DNA from: Lentibacillus juripiscarius JCM 12147
GTDB taxonomy: Bacteria > Bacillota > Bacilli > Bacillales_D > Amphibacillaceae
Assembly: GCA_001311805.1 (NCBI GenBank)
Contig: BBCA01000021.1
Span: 1 to 49,927, forward strand
DNA length: 49,927 bases
Direction: 5' to 3'
Below are positions 38,068-49,234 of the stretch, piece after piece; position 1 is the first letter of the stretch; each line of letters begins with the position of its first letter. The translations under genes and the position numbers were made by a program. Below the pieces are notes generated by a model. It searched no databases. It worked only from the letters and a program-made list of their open reading frames with translations, and was not told the DNA's origin.

Positions 38068-38735
38068 CTAGCCTTGATCAATGACAAGATGTTTCTCAAA
38101 TCTGGAAATATCCTTATCCGCTCCAATAATAATGAGAATATCCCCTTCTTTCAGGACATCATCTGCTGCCGGTGATACATTGATTTCTTTATCACGCTTA
38201 ATGGCGACAACGTTACAGCCGTAATTTGCACGAATATCGAGATCCACCAGCGTCTTGCCGCGCATTCGTTCACCGGCTTTCACTTCTACAATGCTATGGT
38301 CGTCGGAAAGCTCCAGATAATCCAGAATGTTATTGGAAATAATATTATGAGCAATTCGCTTTCCCATATCCCGTTCAGGATGAACAACCTGGTGGGCACC
38401 AATCCGGTTCAAATTTTCTCGTGATAGTCATTTTGTGCTTTCACTGTAATTTTCTTAATATCAAGATCAGTCAGAACAACAGTTGTCAGTATACTTGCCT
38501 GAATATTGTCGCCAATTGCCACAATCACATGATCAATATTTTTAATCCCCAGTTCCCTTAACGTCGCCTCATCCGTTGAATCGGCGATGACTGCATGGGA
38601 TGCAATATTCTTAAATTCGTTTACCTTGTCCTCATCTTTATCAATGGCCAGTACCTGCATACCTTCCTGATTTAGTTCCTGGCAAATGCTGCCTCCAAAG
38701 CGCCCCAGACCGATTACGGCATAATCTCGTTTCAT
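38068..38735 (-). CDS. ktrC: KtrC, regulatory subunit of the Ktr potassium channel, frameshifted
   Basis: Cytosolic gating ring subunit of the KtrCD potassium importer, with an N-terminal RCK domain (VIGLGRFGGSICQEL nucleotide loop) and a C-terminal RCK_C domain (GKTLVDLDIRANYGCNVVAI). One A is missing at T4 38414-38417; restoring it gives NDYHEKNLNRIGAHQVVHPE. About 222 residues. ATG at 38735; no ribosome site could be scored well. The family binds ATP/ADP and c-di-AMP. Confidence 0.9.
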
Positions 38736-38843
38736 TCCACTGCCCCCCCATTATCCAATGTACTTCCCATGGTCTATAGTCTATCACACTGTTGTGTAAA
38801 TGACATATGGTTTATGTCGAAGAACGAAACGTCTTTTGTAACG

Positions 38844-38975
38844 GCCCTTTTCGTAAACTATGCTGTTTTTCCAGCGTAGTTGATCTAAACTGCGACATGG
38901 TGACAGCTAGTTGCAGTTTGCTATGACCCCCGCCCCGCTCCGGAAATACACTTGGTTGCTCGTCGTGTTGCAAGT
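38844..38975 (-). repeat. Dispersed repeat family 1, copy 2
   Basis: On the minus strand this matches 160-280, sharing the identical ACTTGCAACACGACGAGCA start and the later blocks listed there. An internal hairpin AAACTGC/GCAGTTT is visible in this copy and is weaker in copy 1. Confidence 0.75.
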
Positions 38976-38988
38976 CTTTCGGTGAAGA

Positions 38989-39053
38989 GTTTCCTGATTT
39001 TCGCGCGACTTTCGACCCGGCTCGCGCGACTTTCCTGATTTCGCGCGACTTTT
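38989..39053. repeat. Three-unit short tandem repeat (CGCGCGACTTT)
   Basis: CGCGCGACT occurs three times about 20 bases apart, separated by TTCCTGATTT or a CGACCCGGC variant. The GC-rich unit is unlike the surroundings. It lies beside repeat family 1 copy 2. Confidence 0.75.
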
Positions 39054-39355
39054 GGCTACCCCAACGTAGCACTTACGTCGTAGTTTATAGAAAATATTTA
39101 ACAGGGAATGACACAAAAGCAACAATCTTTTAAAAACAGCCTTTGTAATCAATTCGCTACAAAGTTTTCATTTTCCTGTCACAGCAACAGCCCACGCTGT
39201 ATGACACAATCGTTTATACTATGAGTATAGGGAAAACTTATTCATGCCCATTTTGAAACACTGGTCAATCGTGAGGACCAGCTATGATAACCGGAAATTC
39301 CATGCCCGTTCTCTTGGCTGCAGCTGGAGAAATGGCTTCATAAGGAGGTACAACA

Positions 39356-40702
39356 ATGGAACTGGATACAGTCCTAATGAGCAGATTGCTGACCGCGATG
39401 ACGCTCGGGTTTCATATTATTTTTGCTACACTTGGGGTAGGGATACCGCTGATGATTTCTATTGCTGAATTTATCGGCATCAAAATATGATCCGCACTAC
39501 CAGCTTCTAGCCAGACGTTGGACGCGCGGATTCGTTATTACGGTTGCCGTTGGTGTTGTGACAGGTACCGCAATTGGACTTCAGCTGTCCCTGGTATGGC
39601 CGAATTTTATGCAAGTTGCCGGCAACGTTATCAGTTTACCGCTGTTTATGGAAGTCTTTGCCTTTTTCTTTGAGGCAATCTTTTTAGGAATCTACTTATA
39701 TACGTGGGACCGATTCAACAATCCGTATATCCATTGGTCCTTCTCGCTTCCAATTATTATCGGCGGCGGGTTTTCTGCAGTGTTTATCACCACGGTAAAT
39801 GCTTTTATGAACACGCCGCAAGGGTTTGAAACACAGGATGGGACCTTTTCTGCAGTCAATCCGCTGGCAGCAATGCTGAACCCGGCAACACCAACGAAAG
39901 TGTTCCACGTTCTGACATCGGCGTATGTGACGTGTGCGGCTATTTTGGCTGCGATAACAGCTGTTATGATTCTAAAAGGGAAAATGACAGATTATCATAA
40001 AAAAGCGCTGCGGCTTACAATGACACTGACATTCCTGTTCGCCCTCCTGACGGCATTAGCCGGGGATTTCTCAGCTAAATTCCTTGCTGATCATCAGGCC
40101 GAGAAATTAGCCGCAGCAGAATGGCATTTCGAAACGGAACAAAATGCCGATCTGATCCTGTTTGGATGGCTGAATGAGGATAATGAACCAACCGGCGAAA
40201 TTCGTCTTCCAGGGTTTTTAAGCTTTCTGGCTCATGGTGATTTTAACGCTGAGGTGACGGGCCTAGAAGCATTTCCGGAGGACGAACAGCCGCCATTATG
40301 GGTGCATTACATGTTCGATCTGATGGTGACTATCGGCTTTTTCCTTCCGGTAATTGCACTATTGTATCTCGTTTTAGCCAAGGTAAAAAATGGAATGAAC
40401 ACAATAAAGGAATGTTGTATCTTATCGCACTAAGTGGGCCTTTGGCATTGATGGCTATCGAATTCGGCTGGATTTATGCTGAAGAGGGACGGCAGCCGTG
40501 GATTATCCGGGGATATATGACTGTAGAAGAGGCTGCCACATCTTCGCCTTACGTTACACACATGTTTTTCCTTTTCCTGGCGCTATACATTGTGCTTGGC
40601 ACGTTATGTGTCATTACACTGCGGAAACTTTTCCGGAACAACCCTGCCGAAGAGGAACTGGAGAAACACTATCCGAGCTTAAAAAAGGGTGATGACGAAT
40701 GA
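39356..40702 (+). CDS. cydA: Cytochrome bd-type quinol oxidase subunit I (YthA/CIO type), frameshifted
   Basis: Subunit I of a cytochrome bd-family quinol oxidase, a second oxidase beside caa3. The N-terminal helix has the heme-ligand pattern GFHIIFATLGVGIP, followed by FVITVAVGVVTGTAIGLQLS; GRQPWIIRGYMTVEEA lies near residue 375. Overall it resembles B. subtilis YthA more than CydA. Two breaks: A4 39482-39485 (two A lost, restores IGIKKYDPHYQLL) and A6 40385-40390 (one A lost, restores AKVKKWNEHNKGMLY). About 450 residues. ATG 39356 has AAGGAGG; overlaps cydB by 4 bp. Confidence 0.9.
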
Positions 40703-41708
40703 GCTATGAACTGGTCGGCATTACTGTTTTATGGATTTTTCTTTATGGATATCTGATTGTAGCATCGATTGACTTCGGTGCTGGCTTCTTTGCTTTTATG
40801 CCAGATTTACGAAAAAAGATCATGTGATCAATCAGCTGATAGCAAGATATCTGTCACCGGTCTGGGAAGTTACGAATGTCTTTTTCGTCTTTTTCTTTGT
40901 CGGGATTGTTGGCTTCTTCCCGGAAACCGCTTATTATTATGGGACAGCAATGCTGGTGCCGGCGAGTTTTGCCATTATTCTTCTCGCTATCCGCGGCTCG
41001 TTTTACGCATTTGAAAATTACGGATCCAAAGAGAGTACGGTGTATACGTTTCTGTACGGTGCATCCGGCTTGCTAATACCGGCATCGCTATCAATTGCTC
41101 TCACCATATCGGAAGGCGGATTTATCAAAGAAGAAAACGGGAGCGTCTCCTTAAAATACATGGAACTATTCACCAGTCCCCTGTCATGGAGCATTGTTGC
41201 GCTGTCGATTGTATCCATTCTATTCATCAGTGCCACTTTTCTGGCATTCTATGCTGCACGCGCCAGAGATTTACCGGCACTGAAACTAGTCCGGACATTT
41301 GCGCTGTTTTGGAGCACGCCAACGATCATTGCAGCACTGACCACATTCATCGTATTAAGCCAGCATAATGAAAGGCATTATGAAAGTATGCTCGACCTAT
41401 GGTGGGTGTTCGGTCTATCTGTTGGGTTTTTCTTAATAGCAGTGTGGCTTCTTTACCGGCAGAAGCATTATGGGCTGGCATTCATCAGTGTCATGCTGCA
41501 GTTTCTGTTTGCATTTTTGGTTATGGCATTGGACATTACCCATACCTGCTTGACCCTTATATATCCATTCATGAAGGGGCCACGCACACCTCTATGGGCA
41601 TTGCCTGGTGGTGGCATTCATCGGCGGACTACTGTTGTTGATTCCGTCGCTGATCCTCTTAATGAAATTGTTTTATTTGATGCAGAGTATGTCAAAGGTA
41701 AGAAATAA
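40699..41708 (+). CDS. cydB: Cytochrome bd-type quinol oxidase subunit II (YthB type), four frameshifts
   Basis: Eight-helix membrane subunit pairing with CydA. The start MSYELVGITVLWIFLYGYLI and VASIDFGAGFF, the helix LSPVWEVTNVFFVFFFVGIV and the C-terminal GHYPYLLDPYISIHEG are family-typical. Single-base losses: T4 40795-40798 (restores FFAFYARFTKKDHVINQ), G2 41531-41532 (restores MALGHYPYLLDP), C2 41604-41605 (restores GIALVVAFIGG) and T4 41671-41674 (restores MKLFLFDAEYVKGKK). Because the last three sum to three, the ends look in frame while about 45 residues between are wrong. Confidence 0.9.
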
Positions 41709-41743
41709 CAAATCATTATCACGATGCATTGGAGGAATAAACG

Positions 41744-43476
41744 ATGGACGGTCTGCGTAGTATCCTGCTCAATCACAAAAACGTATCATCTTCCTGTGCA
41801 TCCTGGCCGTGATAACGGCAGTGACGGTCGTCCTGCAGGCGTACTTTCTCTCAGCAGCTGTCGACCATATTTTGTACAAGGGCAAACTTTTTCAGAGATT
41901 AGCTGGATGCTTGCTGGACTGGCTATCATACTCCTGCTCCGGACCACATTTACTTATACCGGCCGGCGAACAGGCATTGCAATGGCGGCGGACGTTAAGG
42001 CAGTATATCGGAAATCGCTTCTGGATAAATTTGCTGGTGAATCCGTCCTGCAGGCTGGACAAGGCCAATCCGGTGGGAAAATAAGCATACTGCTGGACGC
42101 GGTTGATGAAATGGACAGTTATTTCAGTGAATATATCCCCCAGCTGATTCAGGCCTCCATTATTCCGGTTGTTATTCTGACAATTGCCTTTACTCAACAT
42201 ATCCATACAGGGCTGATTATGATCATTACTGCCCCATTCATTCCGCTCTTCATGATTATTATCGGCATGCAGACAAAAACAAATCGGAAGAGCAGCAGGA
42301 AAAACTGACCGCTTTTTCAGGTCAATTTCTGGATGCGCTGCAAGGGCTGACAACGCTGAAATTATACCGGCGTTCCCGAGCACAGGAAAAAGCGATGGAA
42401 ACAAGTAGCCTTAGCTTTAGAGATGCAACGATGGAAATACTGAAAATAGCATTCACCTCTTCGTTCATGCTTGAACTAATTTCCATGCTCAGCATTGGCA
42501 TTGTAGCCCTCGAACTCGCGATCCAAATGATTATTTACGAACAGGTATCATTTTTTACAGCCTTCTTTCTGCTCATGCTGGCACCTGAATATTACGCCAC
42601 ATTAAAAGAGCTTGGCAGTACCTTTCACAGCGGACAAAGCAGCAAAGGAGCAGCAGCTAAAGTGATAAATGAACTGGCCGAAGAGACGGATCCTTTGCAT
42701 TGGGGAAACGTGGAGCTATCTGCTGGTGCAGTGCCGCCGTCGATTCAGCTGCAGCAGGCCGGTTATCATTATGAAGAAGGACTTTTCAGCCTGAAAAATA
42801 TAAATGCCACGTTCCCTCCACGCGGAAATATTGCTATTGTCGGCCGGAGCGGATCCGGAAAGTCAACCCTGCTTCACCTGATTGCCGGCCTCCTCCCCCT
42901 CAGGGAAGGGAATATCATGGTCAATGATCATTCACTGGCAGCATACAGCAAAAATAGCTGGTTCAGCCAATTAAATTATATATCTCAGCACCCATATCTT
43001 TTTTCAGGAACAATAGCTGAGAATATTGCTATCGGCAGCAGCCAGGATCATACTCGCGGCGAAATCGAACGAGCTGCCGAGCAGGCTGGGATTGCAGGCG
43101 TCATCAATCAGCTGGAACAAGGCTATGATACACCTGTCGGCGAAGCGGGAAGAGGACTGTCAGGCGGCGAAATGCAGCGGCTGGCACTTGCAAGGGCTTT
43201 TCTGAAAAAGCGTCGATTATTCTCTTCGATGAACCGACAACAGGACTCGATCTTTATACGGAACGGATACTGTATGCGTCTATCAGACAACTCGCACAGC
43301 AGGCAACAGTGATTACAGTGGCCCACCGTCTCTATACAATTAAGGATGCAGATACCATCCTTTTTCTGGAGCATGGCAGACTTCTTGCTGCAGGAACCCA
43401 TTCCGAGCTCTTAAGGGATGTCCCGGAATATCGGGAAATGGTATTTGTGCACGATGGAGGGAAGAATCATGAATGA
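41744..43476 (+). CDS. cydD: CydD half of the thiol-reductant ABC exporter, four frameshifts
   Basis: Membrane ABC half-transporter that with CydC exports cysteine/glutathione and supports bd oxidase assembly. The membrane domain matches CydD (SGGKISILLDAVDEMDSYFS, then IQASIIPVVILTIAF). The ATPase has Walker A GRSGSGKST, signature LSGGEMQR, and Walker B ILFDEPTTGLD after correction. Single-base losses: A5 41777-41781, T5 41888-41892, A5 42275-42279, A5 43205-43209. Bacillus naming often calls the first gene cydC. ATG 41744 with GGAGG. Confidence 0.9.
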
Positions 43477-45182
43477 CTTGGCGATTATTCTTAAAGCAAT
43501 GGCAACAGAAAAAAAGGATATTTTACTTTCCATTCTGTTTGGGTTTACAGCTGGCATAACCGCTGTTGGCCTGTTTGCTGCCAGCGGCTACTTGATTTCC
43601 AAGGCTGCACTGACACCTCCACTCTACTCACTGATTATTCTTACATCTACAGTGAAACTGCTCGGAATAACGAAAGCAATTGTCCGCTATGCCGAACGCT
43701 ATTTCTCGCATAGGGCGACATTCACTATTTTAAGCAACCTACGAGTTTCCTTTTTCCAAAAATTGGAACCTTTAGTGCCTGGACTGTTTCAAAAATACCG
43801 GAGCGGTGATCTGCTTTCCCGGGTTGTTGGAGATGTGGAAACATTGCAGCACTTCTTTCTCCGTGTGTTTTATCCGCCGATTGTACTGGCGGTTGTTTTT
43901 CTGAGCACCATTTTATTTACCAGTTTCTTTTCCGTTTATATTGCGCTGATCCTGTTGATTGGTTTGTTGCTGACGGTCGTTGTTATGCCAGCTTTGTTTG
44001 TATGGCGGCAGAAAAAATTAATTATGATGTACGGAGATGGCGAAGCAGCCTGTCTGTTCAAACTGCTGAATTCTTGAATGGCTTTCGGGACCTGACAATC
44101 CATCAAAAAGTGGAAACAGCTAAACAAAACCTGATCCAGTCGTCGGATAACTACATTAGCGAACAAAACGTGAAAACATGAACAAGCTATACAGCGAATC
44201 AGTCAATACATTTCTATCATTATTGGTGACTTGGTTCGTGCTCGCCACGGGTGCTTTTTTCATCAGCAGTGGGCAATTGGATGGTATATTGTTGGCCATG
44301 TTTGTGCTGATTTCCCTGACTGTATTTGAGGATGCGGGACCGATGGCTGCACTTCCGATTCATCTGCAGGACAGTCAACGCGCAGCAAGCCGGCTCTCTG
44401 CAGTTGCAACGGAAACACCGCATACAGCAGGCGGACATGGTTCTATCCAGCTGACGCAAGCCCGGTCAATAACGACTCAAGTTAGTGACGTCTCATTCAC
44501 TTTTCCCGGAGAGAAGCGGCAAGCATTAAAACAGATTAACATCACGTTCCCAGCTGGTTCTAAGACGGCTATTGCCGGCCCCAGCGGCTCAGGTAAGTCA
44601 ACTCTTCTGCAGCTGCTCCTCGGACTAAGCCAGGCTGATTCAGGTACCATCACCCTGGATGGTATCCCCGTTGAACAAATTGCTCCGGAGTCCATCTGGG
44701 AACATTCGGCTGTCATGCTGCAGGAAAATCATTTTTTTCTTTGGTACGGTTAGAGACAATTTGATTCTGGCGAAAGATGGATTAACCGATGAAGAAATGA
44801 TCGGTGTTCTTGAAAAAGTGCACCTCGACTATTTGGCGTTGGATGATCCAGTCCGCGAAAAGGTGATAATTTATCAGGCGGGGAAAAACAGCGGCTGGCC
44901 CTTGCCCGGGCGATGCTGAAAAGAGCACATTTGTGGCTGCTGGATGAACCTGCATCGTCGGTCGACTCGCTCACGGAACAGTCCATTTACCGCCACCTTT
45001 TTGAACAGGCTGCCGATGACACACTTGTTATTGTCAGCCACCGCTTAACAAACCTGGAGAAAATGGATCAGATTATTGTCATGGACCATGGCGAAATCGT
45101 TGAAACCGGATCATTTGACGAATTAATGCAGCAAAAAGGCTACTTATATGAAATGAAACAGATAGAAAAGAATTTACTGTAA
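43469..45182 (+). CDS. cydC: CydC half of the thiol-reductant ABC exporter, four frameshifts
   Basis: Partner of the preceding gene, overlapping it by 8 bp with GGAGGG inside its end. The membrane region (ITKAIVRYAERYFSHRATFT, then GDLLSRVVGDVETLQHFFLR) is CydC-like. Walker A GPSGSGKST, signature LSGGEKQR and Walker B LWLLDEPASSVD are present. Indels: one A lost near 44020 (restores QKKLNYDVRRWRSSLSVQTA), one A lost at 44165-44168, one T extra at 44732-44738 (restores NHFFFGTVRDNLIL), one A lost at 44858-44861 (restores KGDNLSGGEKQR). Terminator follows. Confidence 0.88.
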
Positions 45183-45183
45183 C

Positions 45184-45222
45184 AAAAACAGCTTTCCTTC
45201 TTTAAAAGGAAAGCTGTTTTTT
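45184..45222 (+). terminator. Terminator of cydABDC
   Basis: A 14-bp perfect stem (45184-45197 with 45208-45221) with a T run after it. Confidence 0.9.
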
Positions 45223-45249
45223 AATAGACTGTGGCTTTCCGCGTCACTC

Positions 45250-45296
45250 TTAGAAACCTGGCTTATAGCCAAGCCTTAATGGCGAAAACCTTAGTT
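45250..45296 (-). repeat. Hairpin repeat family 2, copy C
   Basis: On the minus strand AACTAAGG, TTTTCGCCATTAAGG, CTTGGCTATAAGCCAGG, TTTCTAAG align in order with copy B. It is more diverged; the inner CTTGG..AAGCC..GTTTCTAA match is clearest. It lies between the cydC terminator and the convergent ABC exporter gene. Confidence 0.6.
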
Positions 45297-45332
45297 GCGC
45301 TCTTATGAAGTTAAGAAAAGAGGCTTAAACAA

Positions 45333-47172
45333 TCATATAGCATCCAGCATTTCAAATTGGGATTTGACTAGTTCAAAGTATTCCCCACGTTGCTGCATCA
45401 GTTCATCATGGTTGCCACTTTCAAGGATTTTACCATTTTCCAATACAAAGATATTATCAGACTCCCTAATAGTTGAAAGGCGGTGGGCGATAATAATCGC
45501 GGTCCGGCCGTTTAACAGACGCTTCAGGGCTGTCTGGATTTTCATCTCGGTTTCAGTGTCAATGCTTGCGGTCGCTTCATCCAGGATGAGAATTCTCGGA
45601 TCTGCGAGCAATGCCCTGGCAAACGATAATAGCTGACGCTCCCCTGCCGATAGAATGTTGCCCCGTTCTTCCACCTCCGTTTCGTACCCATTCGCAAGGC
45701 GCTGAATGAATTCATCGGCACCGACGACTTTTGACGCCTCGATCACTTCTTCGTCTGTCGCATTAGGGCGGCCGAAGCGAATGTTTTCCAGAATGGTCCC
45801 GGAAAAATGAATGTATCCTGGAGCACGACACTGATTTGCTGACGGAGCCGATCAAGTTTCACATCACGAAGATCATGCCCATCAATTTTGACAGCACCTT
45901 CTGTAGGATCATAGAAACGGCTGATCAGATTGGCTATGGTGGATTTCCCGCTGCCGGTATGTCCAACTAGTGCAACCGTCTCCCCTGCTTTCATCTCCAA
46001 GGATATTTCGTGCAAAGCAATCCGCTCTTCATCATACGCGAATTGAACCCGGCCAAATTCAATATGCCCCTGCATATCAGTCAAATCGGCTCCATCCGGT
46101 TTATCTTCCACATTCGGTTTTTGATCAAGAAATTCAAAAATGCGTTCAGATGCCGACATGGCCATCAGCAGCTGGTTATACATCTGCCCAAGGCGGGATA
46201 TTGGTTCCCAGAACATTCCGATATAGAAAGCAAATGACACAAACGTACCTGTTGAAATACCACCGTTCGCTTCACCAAGCAGAATAAGGTAAGCCCCATA
46301 TGATATGAGAATAATCGTTCCAATTGCATTACTCATTTCAACAAATGGACGGAACATAGCGCTTTTCTTTGTAGCCATACGCCAGCTCGTAAAATTATCG
46401 GTGTTAACCCCATCAAAATATTCCTCATTCTCTTTTCCTGGGAAAATGATTGGGTGATGCGAATGCCCTGTATACTTTCATTCAGGTGGGAGTTCAGCCG
46501 AGACTGCTGAATTCGTACATTCTGCCATGAGCGGCGGATATTCCGTCTGAGCTTAGTTGAAATATAGAACATGATTGGCAGTATAACCAATATCGCCAGT
46601 GCCAGTTTCGGACTTAGTGCAAATAAAATAGCAACCATTCCTGTAAGCATGACAATATCCATTAACAGATTAATAATTCCGTTTGTAAACAATTCCTGCA
46701 GCGAGTTCGTATCATTCATAATCCGAACGATAATCGATCCGCCTGAACGTGAGTCAAAAAATCGGTGTGACAGCCGTTGGATATGAGAAAATAGGTGCTG
46801 CCGCAAATCATAAATAACATTTTGTCCGAGAATGTTGACCCACTTTATGCGAAAAATATTCCCAACATAGCTGAGCAGATATAACAGACCGATGCCGATA
46901 ACGAGATAAGTTAACATCGTCATATCTTCATTGGCGATTACTGTATCAATAGCAACTTTACCGATCAGGATTGGTACAATTAGGCGTACGGCAGTTGAAA
47001 TAAGCATTGCTATAATGGAACCAGGCAGATACGTCTTGGAATATGGTTTCAGATAAACAAGTAAACGCCACATTTGCTGCCAGTTAAACGGTTTTTCAAC
47101 TGCGTGATCAACTGTATAATAAAAACGATTCAGATGACGGTTTTCTTTGGACATTTTTGTTCCCTTTTTCAT
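45333..47172 (-). CDS. Multidrug-type ABC exporter, catalytically competent subunit, frameshifted
   Basis: Fused membrane/ATPase half-exporter of about 613 residues. Starts MKKGTKMSKENRHLNRFYYT at 47172 (GGGGGGAG), 13 bp after the partner gene. Six-helix domain, then Walker A VGHTGSGKSTIAN, signature LSAGERQL and Walker B RILILDEATASID with the catalytic Glu. One A lost at T4 46433-46436 (restores SQEKENEEYFDGVNTDNFTS), one T lost on the coding strand at A5 45803-45807 (restores TFIFSGTILENIRFGRPN). Family resembles YheH/BmrD or YfiC. Substrate unknown. Confidence 0.88.
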
Positions 47173-47185
47173 ATGTCTCCCCCCC

Positions 47186-48934
47186 TTATGTGGCTGTATC
47201 CATAATTTGTTCCCGGTCCTGGTACTGAATCCGATAAATCCGTTCATATGGTCCATTGTTGTTCACAAGTTCATTATGTTTGCCGCGTTCTGCCATTTCC
47301 CCATTTTCGAGAACAAGTATTTCATCAGCATGCTTTAGCGATGAGATACGATGGGCAATGATGAAGGTGGTCCTTCCTTTCATAACCTCTTTCAATGCCT
47401 GTTGAATTTTGAATTCTGTTTCCATATCAACAGCTGAAGTCGCATCATCAAGCACTAAAATACTTGGGTTAATACATATTGCCCGGGCAATCGCGATACG
47501 CTGTTTTTGACCGCCGGATAACCCCATTCCACGTTCACCAAGCATCGTATCATATCCATTTGGCATCTCCATGATAAAATCGTGCGCCTGTGCCCGCTTG
47601 GCAGCATCGATAATCTGTTCTTCCGGTATTTGGGGGTTTCCATAACGGATATTTTCCCTAATGGTAGTGGAGAACAGAAATGATTCCTGCAAAACAAACC
47701 CGATATGCTGACGGAGTGTTTTCAGTTTGTAAGCATCCACCGGTCTCCCGTCAACGAGCACTTCGCCTTTTTCTGGTTCATAAAAACGGGTAATCAGTTG
47801 TGTAATACTTGTTTTCCCGGACCCCGTTGAACCGATTAGACCAATGATTTTCCCAGGAGGTGCGTCAAATGTTATGTTTGAAAGTGCCGTATCATCGTCT
47901 TTTATATATGTCAGCGTGACATCATTGAAGGTGACATGCCCTTTGATTGGGGTATCAATGGCACCATCTTTCTCCACAATATCTTCTTTTGCCTCCAATA
48001 TTTCCAGCAGCCGTTCACCGGAGGCTTTAGCCTGTGAAAACTGATTGACGACAAAGCCAAGGTTCATAAGTGGTCCCATGATATACCAGACAAGACTGAA
48101 AAAAGCTACAAGTTCGCCAAGGTTAAGGTTACCGTTCATTACCAGATAGCCGCCATAAGCTAACAGTAGTACCGCACATGCATTCCCGATGAATTCCATC
48201 ACCGGCATATATTTTGACCATATATTTGCTGTAAATAAATAATTTTGCCGGTAATTATCATTGCTGTCAGAAAATCTGCCTATTTCAAAGTCCTCTCTTG
48301 ATAACGATTTTACGGTATTCATTCCGCTGATATTTTCCTGTACACGTGTATTTAGTCTGCCAAATGATTTTCGGATTCCTCTGAAGGCGGGATGGACCCG
48401 TTTGTCGAACATAAACACAACCACCGCTAAAAATGGCATAGACGCCATCGTTATCAATGCAAGAGGAATAGAATAATAAAACATAACCCCTAAACTGATT
48501 ACAATAAGCAGGGTTATTCGTATGAGTTCCGAAAAACCAAAAGACAGGAAATTCCGGAACATTTCCACGTCCGTCGTCAGCCGGGACATAATATCACCCG
48601 TTCTGGCATTGTCATAATACTTGAACGACAATACTTGCAGCTTTTCGTACAGAGCTTCACGCACCTTGTAAACAGAAGTTATCCCAAACAGGTCTCCCAT
48701 ATATTGATGGAAAAATGTTGCAGTTGCCTTCGCAAGCATAATAAGAAAGAATCCGGCCGCAATGTATGGAATTAATGGATACCGGTCCTTTAGTACAACC
48801 TCATCGATTGTTAACTGTAAAACAATTGGGTAAACAACTGTAATGGCCACTACAAAAAGCAAGGAAAATAATGAAGCAATTAAGTACTTTTTGTATGGCC
48901 AATAAAACTGCTTTAATTTTTCTAACGTATTCAA
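47186..48934 (-). CDS. Multidrug-type ABC exporter, degenerate-site subunit
   Basis: Intact fused membrane/ATPase half-exporter of 582 residues from TTG 48934 (GGGAGGGATAG six bases upstream). Six membrane helices, then Walker A IGSTGSGKTSITQ, signature GLSGGQKQR and Walker B ILVLDDATSAVD, where the usual catalytic Glu is Asp. Its partner gene follows by 13 bp. Such heterodimers (BmrC/BmrD, TM287/288) expel lipophilic drugs. The substrate here is not shown. Confidence 0.9.
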   Translation of the reverse strand: MNTLEKLKQFYWPYKKYLIASLFSLLFVVAITVVYPIVLQLTIDEVVLKDRYPLIPYIAAGFFLIMLAKATATFFHQYMGDLFGITSVYKVREALYEKLQVLSFKYYDNARTGDIMSRLTTDVEMFRNFLSFGFSELIRITLLIVISLGVMFYYSIPLALITMASMPFLAVVVFMFDKRVHPAFRGIRKSFGRLNTRVQENISGMNTVKSLSREDFEIGRFSDSNDNYRQNYLFTANIWSKYMPVMEFIGNACAVLLLAYGGYLVMNGNLNLGELVAFFSLVWYIMGPLMNLGFVVNQFSQAKASGERLLEILEAKEDIVEKDGAIDTPIKGHVTFNDVTLTYIKDDDTALSNITFDAPPGKIIGLIGSTGSGKTSITQLITRFYEPEKGEVLVDGRPVDAYKLKTLRQHIGFVLQESFLFSTTIRENIRYGNPQIPEEQIIDAAKRAQAHDFIMEMPNGYDTMLGERGMGLSGGQKQRIAIARAICINPSILVLDDATSAVDMETEFKIQQALKEVMKGRTTFIIAHRISSLKHADEILVLENGEMAERGKHNELVNNNGPYERIYRIQYQDREQIMDTAT

Positions 48935-49234
48935 TGCTATCCCTCCCCGATGACATTTCATAATATCTAATATAACGGGTTCCGAAGTAAAATTCCATAC
49001 TTTTGCGTAATTTTTAAAACTTTTTTAATTAATAAATTATAAATGCTTGGACAACAATATTAAATGTAAGAGCGGCTAATTCTGGGGACGTGCACTCATA
49101 TCCCTGATAAGCTACCGTGCCCTCGAACCCGTCCTAGTTCAGGCGCTCAGACCCAACTTTTGCAATAAATAAACAGCAGGAAAATTGGTTGCGCATTTCC
49201 CTGCTGTTCACCGTTATTTTAGCCAAGACAAAAG
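48935..49234. other. Gap with ykuV terminator and unassigned sequence
   Basis: Upstream region of the ABC exporter operon (minus strand). Stretch 49070-49150 is less A/T rich than its surroundings (GGGGACGTGCACTCATATCC at 49084) and matches no family I know. The ykuV terminator is at 49172-49208. Confidence 0.4.
49172..49208 (-). terminator. Terminator of ykuV
   Basis: A 9-bp stem (49172-49180 with 49200-49208) with loop A/T complementarity; A/T-rich tail on the minus strand at 49164-49171. Confidence 0.7.

Larger units (their letters stand above)
38736..39355. other. Long gap between ktrC and cydA
   Basis: Contains repeat family 1 copy 2, a short tandem repeat, and the cydA promoter region. 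A short plus-strand frame from 39244 ends inside cydA in another frame and is not convincing. I looked for a Rex-type operator (TTGTGAA...TTCACAA) near cydA and found none. A plausible -10 TATACT lies at about 39213. Confidence 0.5.

Noticed and set aside
38812..39152. Minus-strand ORFs of 81-86 codons between ktrC and cydA
   Set aside because: They overlap repeat family 1 and the tandem repeat; the copy near position 160 does not keep a comparable protein.
39244..39468. Small ORF before cydA, possibly a cydX-like or leader peptide
   Set aside because: It runs into cydA in another frame and has no membrane helix; a 19-codon alternative frame is too short to judge.
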